Shown: piece by piece, positions 27,444 to 35,232 of the stretch
Layout of the letters: the number at the start of each line of letters is the position of its first letter
How positions within the stretch are numbered: the stretch's first letter is position 1
Assembly: GCA_041687675.1 (NCBI GenBank)
Contig: JAWLBM010000004.1
Coordinates: 132,688-196,687 of the forward strand
Origin: JAWLBM01 sp041687675
GTDB taxonomy: Bacteria > Pseudomonadota > Alphaproteobacteria > Rhizobiales > Pleomorphomonadaceae
Length of the DNA: 64,000 nucleotides
Reading direction: 5' to 3'
The notes under the pieces: generated by a model
What the model saw: only the letters and a program-made list of their open reading frames with translations
Told to the model about the DNA's origin: nothing
Databases searched by the model: none
Made by a program: the position numbers and the translations under genes

Positions 27444-27459
27444 TGGAACGATCATTCCA
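27444..27459. promoter_or_regulatory. Near-perfect palindromic operator upstream of mocE
   Basis: The 16-bp sequence TGGAACGATCATTCCA is an inverted repeat with a single symmetric mismatch pair (C/A at positions 6 and 11). It lies 39-54 bp upstream of the mocE start, where a repressor or activator dimer would bind. The style fits IclR, TetR or GntR family operators; no such regulator is encoded next to it. Confidence 0.5.
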
Positions 27460-27509
27460 TAGTGCCGTATCGATGGCCAGAGTATTCTAGAGCGGGCATC
27501 GAAACGCGT

Positions 27510-27532
27510 CACCCCGGCGCGAGGCCGGGGTG
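27510..27532 (-). terminator. Hairpin downstream of ctrA
   Basis: A perfect 9-bp stem (27510-27518 with 27524-27532) and five-base loop lie 35 bp past the ctrA stop on the leftward strand. A short TTT follows in the direction of transcription. It probably separates the ctrA transcript from the mocE operon. Confidence 0.5.
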
Positions 27533-27566
27533 GCGGGGGAGACGATCGGCTTCCGGCCGCGCTGGC

Positions 27567-28262
27567 TCAGCCGGCCTTGGCGCGCTCGGTCGGCTCGCGC
27601 AGGGCGTAGCCGCGGCCCCAGAGGGTCTCGATGTAGTCCTTGCCGCCCGAGGCCACCGAAAGCTTCTTGCGCAGCTTGCAGATGAAGACGTCGATGATCT
27701 TGATCTCCGGCTCGTCCATGCCGCCGTAGAGATGGTTCAGCAGCATCTCCTTGGTGATGGTGCTGCCGAGGCGAAGGGCGAGAAGCTCCAGGATCGCGTA
27801 TTCCTTGCCGGTGAGATGCATCCGCTGGCCGCCCATCTCCGCCGTCTTCTGGTCGAGCAGCACCCTGAGGTCGCCCACCTCGATGGCGGACTCCGCATGG
27901 CCCGCCGAGCGGCGCACGATGGCGTGGATGCGGGCGATCAGCTCGTCCTTGTGGAACGGCTTGGTCATGTAGTCATCCGCGCCGCGGACGAGGCCCTGCA
28001 CCTTGTCGGAGGTGGTGGAGAGACCCGACAGGATCAGGATCGGGGTGCGCACCCGCGCGGCCCGCAGCGACTTCAGCACCTCGTAGCCCGACATGTCCGG
28101 CAGGTTCAGGTCGAGCAGGATGATGTCGTAGTCGTAGATCTTGCCGAGGTCGATGCCGTCCTCGCCGAGGTCGGTCGTGAAGACGTTCATCGCTTCGGAT
28201 TTCAGCATCAGCTCGATGCTGCGGGAGAGGTTCGGATCGTCCTCGACCAGAAGTACACGCAT
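27567..28262 (-). CDS. ctrA: Cell-cycle master response regulator CtrA
   Basis: A 231-aa OmpR-type response regulator. The receiver domain has EDD at 7-9, acceptor D51 in ILLDLNLPDMSG, Ser in ILSGLS and Lys in MTKPFHKDEL. The winged helix has the near-invariant segment GKEYAILELLALRLGSTITK and EIKIIDVFICKLRKKL, characteristic of alphaproteobacterial CtrA. It controls polar development, division and replication genes by binding TTAA-N7-TTAA-type sites and is phosphorylated by the CckA-ChpT relay. The C-terminus (ERAKAG) differs slightly from the Ala-Ala ClpXP tag of Caulobacter. The upstream region carries GANTC methylation sites. Confidence 0.96.
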   Translation of the reverse strand: MRVLLVEDDPNLSRSIELMLKSEAMNVFTTDLGEDGIDLGKIYDYDIILLDLNLPDMSGYEVLKSLRAARVRTPILILSGLSTTSDKVQGLVRGADDYMTKPFHKDELIARIHAIVRRSAGHAESAIEVGDLRVLLDQKTAEMGGQRMHLTGKEYAILELLALRLGSTITKEMLLNHLYGGMDEPEIKIIDVFICKLRKKLSVASGGKDYIETLWGRGYALREPTERAKAG

Positions 28263-28360
28263 GGGACACCCGGGTTTGTGTGGCGTTTAACGAAAGCGCA
28301 ACGAGTATTAAGCCGACCCTCTAACAAACCGTGAATCGGTTCGTGACAATGGAGTCGGTC
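28263..28360 (-). promoter_or_regulatory. ctrA promoter region with GANTC and TTAA elements
   Basis: This leader is notably AT-richer than its surroundings. Two CcrM-type GANTC sites occur: GAATC at 28333-28337 and GAGTC at 28352-28356. Two TTAA half-sites lie at 28287-28290 and 28308-28311, 17 bp apart rather than the canonical 7. In Caulobacter, CcrM methylation of a GANTC site and CtrA autoregulation time ctrA transcription; the layout here is compatible but unproven. Confidence 0.55.
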
Positions 28361-28395
28361 CGTCCTGTTCGACCATCGCGGACCGGCGGCGCCGG

Positions 28396-28983
28396 TCAGA
28401 TGGCCACGACCGCGCCCCCGCCGGCCGCCCGTGCCTGGTCCAGCGCGCGACGCGCGCGCTCGGCTATGGCGGCCGCCGCCAGGCTCTCGCCGGCGACGGT
28501 GGCGACGCCGATGCTGAGGCTGGCGCCGGCCAGGAGATCCGCGTCCGGGCCGACGCTCGCCGCGGCGAAGGCCCGCCGCAGGCTGTCGGCGAGCGACATC
28601 GCCTGGCGCTTGTCGACGTCGTGGTGGATGATCGAGAAGCGCCCCGGCCCGCAGGCGACGACGAGGTCCATCTCGCGTCGGGCGCGCTTGCGGCAGAGGT
28701 CGGCGAGGAATAGCAGGCAGCGGTCGCGGGCGGCCTCGCCGTGTGAGGCGGCATAGGCGTCTATCCCGTCGACCTCCACCATGGCGACCGAGAAGCGGTC
28801 GCCTCGCTCGGACGCCGCCCCGATCAGCCGCTCCAGGTGCCGCGCGAGCACCGGCTCGGCGGGCAGTCCGGTGAGCGGGTCGAAGGTCGTCACGTCCCCG
28901 GAAGTCGCCGCCGCGCCGCCGTGGCCCAGCAGGCGCCCGGCCATGTCCCTCAGATCGTCCAGCCGCGCGAACACCGGTATCAT
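28396..28983 (-). CDS. Degenerate GGDEF-domain protein
   Basis: A 195-aa protein with the diguanylate-cyclase fold pattern: DPLTGLP start of the domain, FSVAMVEVDGIDAYAASHGE, LADSLRRAF and a late SIGVATV segment. The active-site GGDEF/GGEEF position reads CGPGRF, so cyclase activity is not expected; it may be a c-di-GMP or GTP sensor or a scaffold. No RxxD inhibitory site is visible. The ATG at 28983 has GGAAAGG nearby. It lies directly upstream of ctrA on the same strand, with ctrA's own promoter between them. Confidence 0.75.
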   Translation of the reverse strand: MIPVFARLDDLRDMAGRLLGHGGAAATSGDVTTFDPLTGLPAEPVLARHLERLIGAASERGDRFSVAMVEVDGIDAYAASHGEAARDRCLLFLADLCRKRARREMDLVVACGPGRFSIIHHDVDKRQAMSLADSLRRAFAAASVGPDADLLAGASLSIGVATVAGESLAAAAIAERARRALDQARAAGGGAVVAI

Positions 28984-29117
28984 CGCCTTTCCGCCCCCGT
29001 GGTCATCGCGGGCAGGGTGCACGCAAGGCGGTGAATCATTCGCTCATTCGCATCTAAATGCTGCCATCATGCTTAACCGCAGCATGACCCGGTCGCGGAG
29101 TCCGGCCGCGGGGCGGG

Positions 29118-30110
29118 TCACATCGCCTCCAGCCGGGAGAACAGGATGTCGTCGGTGCGGCGGCTCACCTCGCTGTCGTGCAGCATCGAGTAGCCAGTCG
29201 GGTCGGTCCACAACCCGATCACGGCGGCGCGGCTCTTGCGGCCGGAAAAGGCGATCCCGGTCCGTTCGTCGCGCACGCGGTTGTCGGTCCCGACGCGAAG
29301 ACGCAGGCGCTTCAGGTTGGCCGGCACGAAGCGCTTGCGCAGGTCGGGCCCGTCCCACTGGTGGTAGGTCGCCTCGAAGACGTGGAAGCGGCAGTCCGAG
29401 CCGCCATGGCGAAGGTCGCCCACGATGGCGTCGGACCGCTGCACCGAGACATTGCGGTCGTACTCGCCCACCAGGACCGCGACCGGCGCGCCGGTGGTCG
29501 TCGGGTCCTCCATCCGTGGAATGCTGCAGCCGTAGTAGGACAGGTGAGTGGCGAAGCGGGGCCCGGGGCCGGCGAACACGTCGGCGATCTGGCTGTAGGC
29601 GGACAGCGCGGAGATCATGCCGCCGTAGGAGAAGCCGATGACGCCGATCCGGCCGGCGTCCACCTGCGGCAGGGCGGCCAGGTAGCGGAGCGCGGCGAAG
29701 GCGTCGGCGAGCATCATCGATTCGGTGACGAAGAGCGCGCGCACAAGGTCGCCGTTGCGGCCGACCCCCCGGGACCCGAAGCTGTCGACGATGATGGCCG
29801 CATAGCCGGCGTCCGCCAGCTTGCGTCCGTAGGCGCGCTCGCGCGCGTCATGGAGTCCGCCGAGCCCCTCGACCACGACCACGCCGGGAACCGGGCCGCC
29901 CCCATCGACGCGGGGCATGTGCAGTTCGACGGCGAGATCGACCTCGGGTGCCTCGCCGGTCGCGGCGTCCCGCAGCAGCAAGGGGCTGCGGCTCCGGATC
30001 GTCCTCCGCTGGGGCTCCGCGCCGGGGCTCGGCGCCGTGCCGAGGGATCTTCCGGCCGGAGCCCGCCCGTTGTCCGCCTCCCGCCCGAGCCGCATCGCCT
30101 CGCCCGCCAT
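29118..30110 (-). CDS. Dienelactone-hydrolase-family alpha/beta hydrolase
   Basis: A 330-aa alpha/beta hydrolase. The nucleophile elbow GFSYGG carries Ser rather than the Cys of true dienelactone hydrolases; the acid is in VLVGEYDRN and the His in EATYHQWDG. The VVVVEGLGGL oxyanion strand comes first, after a ~75-residue polar N-terminal extension. The ATG at 30110 has GGAGG 5 nt upstream, which decides the start among several frames. There is no signal peptide. The substrate is unknown, probably an ester or lactone. Confidence 0.8.
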   Translation of the reverse strand: MAGEAMRLGREADNGRAPAGRSLGTAPSPGAEPQRRTIRSRSPLLLRDAATGEAPEVDLAVELHMPRVDGGGPVPGVVVVEGLGGLHDARERAYGRKLADAGYAAIIVDSFGSRGVGRNGDLVRALFVTESMMLADAFAALRYLAALPQVDAGRIGVIGFSYGGMISALSAYSQIADVFAGPGPRFATHLSYYGCSIPRMEDPTTTGAPVAVLVGEYDRNVSVQRSDAIVGDLRHGGSDCRFHVFEATYHQWDGPDLRKRFVPANLKRLRLRVGTDNRVRDERTGIAFSGRKSRAAVIGLWTDPTGYSMLHDSEVSRRTDDILFSRLEAM

Positions 30111-30258
30111 CTCGACCTCCGTGCCGGTCCATGGGTCCGGCCCATGCTCCGCCGGGATCGAACCCGGAGCCACCGGCCGGGGTTCCCGTCCGGCCCGCCC
30201 GGAGGGGAACCATGACGGCGCCGGCGCCGTTGGCCCGGACAGCGAAGAGGAGGCGACG

Positions 30259-30468
30259 ATGACGGCGAAGGACAATCCGACGCGCAAGCCCGACACCGAC
30301 CGCCGGCGGGTCGACGAGACCCGGCGGTCGCTGCGGGAGGAGGCGGAAGCCTTCGAGACGGACGAAGGCTCCGGCGAGGCGTCCGGGCGGGCGCCGGACG
30401 CCCGCGAGATCGAATCCGAGGCTGCCCAGCTCGCGGCCCGCCGGGCGATCCCCACCCGGCAGACCTGA
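30259..30468 (+). CDS. Small highly charged protein, unknown
   Basis: A 69-residue protein rich in Arg, Glu, Asp and Ala with no hydrophobic core (MTAKDNPTRKPDTDRRRVDE start). GAGGAGG lies 5 nt before the ATG, supporting expression. It lies divergent from the hydrolase and convergent with the SDR gene, 7 bp before the SDR stop. A helical, probably disordered, nucleic-acid- or stress-related protein is possible; no family is recognised. Confidence 0.55.
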   Translation: MTAKDNPTRKPDTDRRRVDETRRSLREEAEAFETDEGSGEASGRAPDAREIESEAAQLAARRAIPTRQT

Positions 30469-30475
30469 GGGGGCG

Positions 30476-31234
30476 TCAGCCCACCGAGCCGCCGTCGACG
30501 ATCATCACCGAGCCGGTGGTGAAGGCGCTCTCGTCGGCGGCGAGATAGGCGGCCATCGCCGCGATCTCCTCCGGCTTGCCGAGGCGGCCCATCGGCTGGC
30601 GGGCGATGAACGCCGCGCGGGCGGACACCGGGTCGGCGAAGGCGCGGATCCGCTCGCCGAGCGAGGGGGAATCCACCGTGCCGGGACAGATGGCGTTGCA
30701 GCGCACCCCGGAACTCGCGTGGTCGGCGGCCACCGCCTTGGTGAGGCCGATCACCGCGGCCTTGGAGGCCCCATAGGCGCAGCGGTTCTGGAAGCCCTTC
30801 ACCGAGGATGCCGCGGAGGCGATGTTGATGATGCTGCCGCGCCCGGCCTCCAGCATGCCCGGCAGCGCCAGCCGGATCGCGTGGTACATCGGGTCGACGT
30901 TGAGGTGGAAGGAGCGGTGCCAGGCCTCCGGGGGCGTGTCCAGGATGCCGCCGTGGAACACCCAGCCGACGCAGTTGACCAGGATGTCCAGCCGGCCGTG
31001 GGGCTGGATCGCGCTTGCGAGCGCCTCCGGGTCGGCGGCGTCGAAGACATGGGTCGCGTGCACCTTGGGGGCGAGGTCCGCGAGCGCCGCCCCGTCGATG
31101 TCGCAGGCGATCACCGTGGCGCCTTCCTCCGCGAAGCGCTCCGCGACGGCCCGGCCGATCCCCATCGCCGCCGCGGTGACCACGGCCTTCTTGCCCTCCA
31201 GCCGCCTCAGGGCCGTCCGCGCATCGCTGGTCAT
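30476..31234 (-). CDS. SDR-family oxidoreductase divergent from kinase-enolase pair
   Basis: A 252-aa classical SDR. The cofactor loop reads TAAAMGIGRAV instead of TGxxxGIG, followed by VNCVG in place of NNAG, IASAAS with the catalytic Ser, YGASK and a C-terminal VDGGSVG. The TAAA-loop is shared with type-2 3-hydroxybutyrate dehydrogenase and 2-keto-3-deoxy-L-fuconate dehydrogenase groups and implies NAD preference (Asp in ACDIDG). It is transcribed away from the kinase/enolase-like pair across a 92-bp shared promoter region, so the three may serve one pathway. Confidence 0.85.
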   Translation of the reverse strand: MTSDARTALRRLEGKKAVVTAAAMGIGRAVAERFAEEGATVIACDIDGAALADLAPKVHATHVFDAADPEALASAIQPHGRLDILVNCVGWVFHGGILDTPPEAWHRSFHLNVDPMYHAIRLALPGMLEAGRGSIINIASAASSVKGFQNRCAYGASKAAVIGLTKAVAADHASSGVRCNAICPGTVDSPSLGERIRAFADPVSARAAFIARQPMGRLGKPEEIAAMAAYLAADESAFTTGSVMIVDGGSVG

Positions 31235-31326
31235 CTCGATCCTCCCTCATGTAATCCTTGGCGGAATCGATACCGCCGGCCGGCACGATACGCCATCATG
31301 GCCGGGACGGAACACCTCGAGGGAGG

Positions 31327-32361
31327 ATGCGGGTGGGGGTGGAGGTGGAGGCGAGCCCGGGACCGGGGCCGGAGGTGGCGGCGTTTCTCGAGCGGGCGGG
31401 CCTGGTGCCCGCCGGCGCCGCGGTGCGGTTCACGCCGCTCACCGGCGGCGTCGCGTCGGACATCTGGAAGGTCGAGGCCGAGGGCCGCCGCTTCGCGGTG
31501 AAGAAGGCGCTGGCCCGGCTGCGGGTTGCCCGGGACTGGCGGGCGCCGGTGTCGCGCAACGCCAGCGAGGTGGCCTGGCTCGAGGCGGCCGCCGCGATCG
31601 TCCCCGGCCGGGCGCCGCGCGTGCTCGCCCACGACCCGGCGATCGGCGCCTTCGCCATGGAGTACCTCGAGCCGGCGGACCACCCGGTGTGGAAGGCGGA
31701 CCTGCGCGACGGCTGCGCCGATCCCGCCTTCGCCGCCGCCGTCGGCCGCTCCATCGCGGCGATCCACCAGGCGACCGCCGGCGACCCGGAGGTCGCCGCC
31801 CGCTTCGGCACCGACGCCGTGTTCCACGCGATCCGCCTCGAGCCCTATCTCGAGGCGACGGCGGACCGCCATCCCGACCTCCGGGACGCGCTCTTCGCGC
31901 TCTCCGCCGACACCCTCGCCACCCGCCGGGCGCTGGTGCACGGCGACGTCAGCCCGAAGAACATCCTCGTCGGGCCGGGCGGGCCGGTGTTCCTCGACGC
32001 CGAGTGCGCCTGGTACGGCGACCCCGCCTTCGACATCGCCTTCTGCCTCAACCACATGCTCCTGAAGGCGCTGTGGACGCCGTCGGCGCGGGCCGGCTTC
32101 GACGCCTGCTACCGGGCAATGGCCGAGGCCTGGCTCGCCGGGGTGTCCTTCGAGCCAGCGGAGGTGCTGGAGGCGAGGGCGGCGCGGCTGCTGCCCGGCC
32201 TCTTCCTCGCCAGGGTCGACGGCAAGTCGCCGGTGGAGTACCTCACGGCGGAGGAGGATCGGGAGCGGGTGCGCCGCACCGCCCGGCCGCTCCTCGCCGA
32301 GCCGGTGGAACGGCTGGGCGAGATCGCCGACCGCTGGGCCCTGGAGCTTTCGCACCGATGA
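31327..32361 (+). CDS. MtnK-like/APH-fold small-molecule kinase
   Basis: A ~344-aa kinase of the aminoglycoside/choline kinase fold: the nucleotide loop GGVASDIWKV, Lys in FAVKKALARL, the catalytic HGDVSPKNIL and the metal-binding LDAECAWYGDPAFD. The FAVKKA...RVARDWRAPVSRNASE region and the DAECAWYG site recall methylthioribose kinase MtnK more than choline kinases. GGGAGG directly abuts the ATG at 31327, so translation may really begin at GTG 31333 or 31339. The stop overlaps the enolase-like start, implying coupled production. mtnA lies 2.9 kb downstream. The substrate could be methylthioribose or another sugar or sugar acid. Confidence 0.8.
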   Translation: MRVGVEVEASPGPGPEVAAFLERAGLVPAGAAVRFTPLTGGVASDIWKVEAEGRRFAVKKALARLRVARDWRAPVSRNASEVAWLEAAAAIVPGRAPRVLAHDPAIGAFAMEYLEPADHPVWKADLRDGCADPAFAAAVGRSIAAIHQATAGDPEVAARFGTDAVFHAIRLEPYLEATADRHPDLRDALFALSADTLATRRALVHGDVSPKNILVGPGGPVFLDAECAWYGDPAFDIAFCLNHMLLKALWTPSARAGFDACYRAMAEAWLAGVSFEPAEVLEARAARLLPGLFLARVDGKSPVEYLTAEEDRERVRRTARPLLAEPVERLGEIADRWALELSHR

Positions 32362-33635
32362 TGGAAATCACAGCCGTCCACCCCCGCCGCGTCTGGGACA
32401 GCCGCGGCCGGCCGACCGTCGAGGTGGAGGTGACCCTCGCCTCGGGCGCGCGCGGCCGGGCCATCGCCCCCGCCGGCGCCTCCACCGGCTCCGGCGAGGC
32501 GGTCGACCGGCGCGACGGCGGAACGGCCTTCGGCGGCCTCGACGTCCGCGGCGCGGTGGAGTCCGTCCGCCGCGAGATCGCGCCGCTGCTCGAAGGTCGC
32601 GACGCCTTCGACCAGGCCGGGATCGACGCGGCGATGATCGCGCTCGACGGCACCGCCAACAAGGCGCGGCTCGGCGGCAACGCCCTCATCGCCACCTCGA
32701 TGGCGGTGCTGCACGCCGCCGCCGCCGAGGCAAGCCTGCCGCTCTGGCGGCATCTTTGCGGCGACCGGCCCGTCCGCCTGCCGCTGCCCGAGATCCAGAT
32801 CTTCGGCGGAGGGGCCCATGCGGCGCGCCGGGTCGACGTCCAGGACTTCATGGTGATGTGCCCGGGGGCGGGCTCCTTTGCCGAGGCGCTCGACTGGACG
32901 GCCGAGGTCTACCGGGCCGCCGGGGCGCTGATGGCGGCGTCCGGCCGCCTGCAGGGAGTCGCCGACGAGGGTGGCTTCTGGCCGGCCTTCCGCTCCAACG
33001 AGGAGGCGCTCGATACCTTGGTGGAGGCGATCGGCAAGGCCGGTTTCCGGGCGCCGGACGAGGTCGCGATCTCGCTCGACGTCGCCGCCTCCGAGTTCGG
33101 CTCCGGCGGCGACTATCGCCTCGCCCTCGACCGCCGGCGCCTCGACACGGCCGGAATGATCGACCTCGTCTCGGGCTGGATCGATGCCTACCCCATCGTC
33201 TCGGTGGAGGATCCGGTCGCCGAGGACGACCCGGAGGGCTTCGCCGCCTTCACGCGGCGGAACGGCGGCCGCTGCCAGGTGATCGGCGACGACTTCCTCG
33301 TCACCGACGCTGAGCGGGTCGTCGCCGCCGCCGCCGCCGCCGCCGCCACCGCGGTGCTGGTGAAGCCCAACCAGGCCGGCACCGTGACGGAGACGAAGGC
33401 CGCCCTCGACGCCGGGCGCGCCCGCGGCTTCGGCACCATCGTCTCGGCGCGGTCCGGCGAGAGCGAGGACGTGACCATCGCCCACCTCGCCGTCGGCTGG
33501 GACGCAGGCCAGCTCAAGGTCGGCTCCTTCTCCCGCTCCGAGCGGATGGCGAAGTGGAACGAGGTGCTCCGGATCGAGGAGGAGATGGGTCCCGCCGCCC
33601 GCTTCGCCGGCCGCGACGCGCTCGTCTTCCGCTGA
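32358..33635 (+). CDS. Enolase paralogue with altered active site
   Basis: A 425-aa enolase-superfamily protein close to true enolase: WDSRGRPTVEVEV, PAGASTGSGEA, ADEGGFWP, ISLDVAASEF, VSVEDP, IGDDFLVT, VLVKPNQAGT and SRSERMAKWNE. By yeast numbering the metal ligands D246, E295 and D320, E211 and base K345 are kept. E168 is Asp (VQDFM, D163) and H373 is Ala (SARSGE, A364); the flexible loop GGGAHAARR also differs from NGGxHAxN. Its start overlaps the kinase stop (ATGATGG). A housekeeping eno is expected elsewhere. I infer dehydration of a phosphorylated acid made by the kinase, not central glycolysis. Confidence 0.82.
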   Translation: MMEITAVHPRRVWDSRGRPTVEVEVTLASGARGRAIAPAGASTGSGEAVDRRDGGTAFGGLDVRGAVESVRREIAPLLEGRDAFDQAGIDAAMIALDGTANKARLGGNALIATSMAVLHAAAAEASLPLWRHLCGDRPVRLPLPEIQIFGGGAHAARRVDVQDFMVMCPGAGSFAEALDWTAEVYRAAGALMAASGRLQGVADEGGFWPAFRSNEEALDTLVEAIGKAGFRAPDEVAISLDVAASEFGSGGDYRLALDRRRLDTAGMIDLVSGWIDAYPIVSVEDPVAEDDPEGFAAFTRRNGGRCQVIGDDFLVTDAERVVAAAAAAAATAVLVKPNQAGTVTETKAALDAGRARGFGTIVSARSGESEDVTIAHLAVGWDAGQLKVGSFSRSERMAKWNEVLRIEEEMGPAARFAGRDALVFR

Positions 33636-33640
33636 TCGGG

Positions 33641-34750
33641 TCAGCCTCCGGTCGTCGAGCCGAAGCGGCTGACCAGCGCGGCGAGTTCGCTCTGGCGCAC
33701 CGTACCGGTCTTGGAAAAGATCGAGCGCAGTTGCACACGGGCCGTCTCGTAGGCGATCCGACGGCGCTCGGCGACCGTGCGCAGGTCCTCGCCGGCGGCC
33801 ACCAGCCGCGCCACCTCGGCCTCGGCCTGGGTGAGCCCGAAGACGATCCGCAGCCGTTCGGGGTCGGCCGGGCGCGCGGCGCCGAGGTCGCGCAGGTAGA
33901 CGAGCGCCACGTCGCGGGTGAACACGTCCCGGGCGCGGGCCGGGAGCGTCATCGCCTCCACCATCACCGGCCGGCCGCCGTCCGGGCGCTCGACCATGGC
34001 GATCCCGTGCCCCGGCTGCGCGCTCGGGCCGACGGCGGCGATCGCCGCCCCGACAATCGCCTGAAGCCGGCGGTCGCGGTCCGGGTGGAGCGCATGCAGC
34101 CGGCCCGAGCGGAGAGAGAGCGGTCCGCCGAGCAGCGGCTCGGCCGCGCTCGTCGCAGCTCTCACCCGTCCGGCACGGTCGAGCAGGAGCAGCGGCAGGC
34201 CGAGGCTCTCGGCGAGTTCGATCCGCTGGGCCTCCACCGACGTGCGGAAGGCGGAGGCCAGGGTCACCGCCCGGCGCAGGTGTGGCAGGATCCCGATGCT
34301 CGGCTCGAGGTCTTCGCGAAGGAACGGGCCCTGCCTGTCGCTGCGCACCAGCGACAGGCACCACTGCCGCCCGCCGGAGGAGAATCCCATGCCGCCCCAC
34401 CAGGGTACGCCATGGCCGACGAAGAACTCCTGGAAGAAGGGCAGCCGGGCGTGTTCCGCGGGGGTGACCAGGTCGTGGTCGACAAGGATGTCCTCGCCCC
34501 TTTCGAACCGATCCCAGCCGCGAACCGCGCGCAGGTCCTGCAGATACCAGCCGTCCTTGATGAAATGCGTCATCAAGTCCTCGAGCCACCGGCCGGAGGG
34601 GAAGCCGAGTTCCAGGTCGCTCGGGAAGCGGGGGATCAGGACGGCACTGACGCCGCCGAGTTCGCGCGCAAGCCGGTCGAGGGCATCGGGCCAGCCATCG
34701 GAAGAAAGCGCAGCGTCATAGATGTCGTCCAAGGCGCCTGTGTGATCCAC
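33641..34750 (-). CDS. LuxR-type transcriptional regulator
   Basis: A ~369-aa protein with a C-terminal LuxR helix-turn-helix: LTQAEAEVARLVAAGEDLRT, VAERRRIAYETARVQLRSIF and TGTVRQSELAALV. The first ~190 residues form a sensory region of unknown class; residues ~200-290 resemble a PAS-like fold (LPLLLLDRAGRVRAATSAAE). No ATG fits, so I place the start at GTG 34750, though no clear ribosome site supports it and an upstream rare start is possible. It is convergent with the enolase-like gene (5 bp between stops). Confidence 0.78.
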   Translation of the reverse strand: MDHTGALDDIYDAALSSDGWPDALDRLARELGGVSAVLIPRFPSDLELGFPSGRWLEDLMTHFIKDGWYLQDLRAVRGWDRFERGEDILVDHDLVTPAEHARLPFFQEFFVGHGVPWWGGMGFSSGGRQWCLSLVRSDRQGPFLREDLEPSIGILPHLRRAVTLASAFRTSVEAQRIELAESLGLPLLLLDRAGRVRAATSAAEPLLGGPLSLRSGRLHALHPDRDRRLQAIVGAAIAAVGPSAQPGHGIAMVERPDGGRPVMVEAMTLPARARDVFTRDVALVYLRDLGAARPADPERLRIVFGLTQAEAEVARLVAAGEDLRTVAERRRIAYETARVQLRSIFSKTGTVRQSELAALVSRFGSTTGG

Positions 34751-34918
34751 CGACTTGAAACCCGCCGCTGATGGTCTCCATCGTTGAACAATCGCAATGG
34801 ATTGTACATCTTGCAAGCAGAATGCAGGGCCTCTGTCTTTGAAATTGGATGCCCATCCGCCGGAACGTCGCCGGCGCATTGGCGTTTTGACGAAGACAGG
34901 ACGACGGGAGGTGAAGCC

Positions 34919-35146
34919 GTGAACGCGAACAACGACAATGAGCGGCGGCGGGCCGAGCCGGAGCCTGCCGACGGCAAGACCCCAAGCGGCCCCGGGAAGG
35001 CGAAACGCCCGCCGGAACCAGGCGAGGGGCTGCCGGCGGCGGGGCCGCACGACCGGCCTGAACTCACCGACCCGCTCAAGACCCCCGGCGCGGGCACCCT
35101 GCCGGACCCCGGCGACGACGACGGGACCGATTCGACCGCCGGCTGA
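34919..35146 (+). CDS. Small Pro/Glu-rich disordered protein, unknown
   Basis: A 75-residue protein starting at GTG 34919 with GGAGG 7 nt upstream. It is highly hydrophilic, with a central KRPPEPGEGL and a C-terminal PELTDPLKTPGAGTLPDPG stretch ending in acidic residues. Similar ELTDP-KTPGAG tails occur in small uncharacterised proteins of Hyphomicrobiales, from memory. It is divergent from the LuxR gene and 86 bp upstream of mtnA. Confidence 0.6.
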   Translation: MNANNDNERRRAEPEPADGKTPSGPGKAKRPPEPGEGLPAAGPHDRPELTDPLKTPGAGTLPDPGDDDGTDSTAG

Positions 35147-35232
35147 GCCTGGCGGCGACCGGGGCTTGGCGGGGCTGCCCGGACGCGCTATCCCGGTCGT
35201 CGGACACGGCCGGGAGGGGAGGATCGCATCCG

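Noticed and set aside
30152..30167. CCGGGATCGAACCCGG, which on the minus strand looks like a tRNA T-arm (GGTTCGATCC).
   Set aside because: No D-arm, anticodon arm or acceptor stem can be built around it; it lies in the leader of the hydrolase gene.
29118..31286. A 722-codon minus-strand frame that could be read as an SDR-hydrolase fusion.
   Set aside because: The first ~390 codons are an out-of-frame shadow of the SDR at 30476-31234; the hydrolase has its own GGAGG and ATG at 30110.
32358..33635. Assignment as the housekeeping enolase.
   Set aside because: Changes at E168 and H373 equivalents, an altered loop and operon linkage to a kinase make a paralogue more likely.
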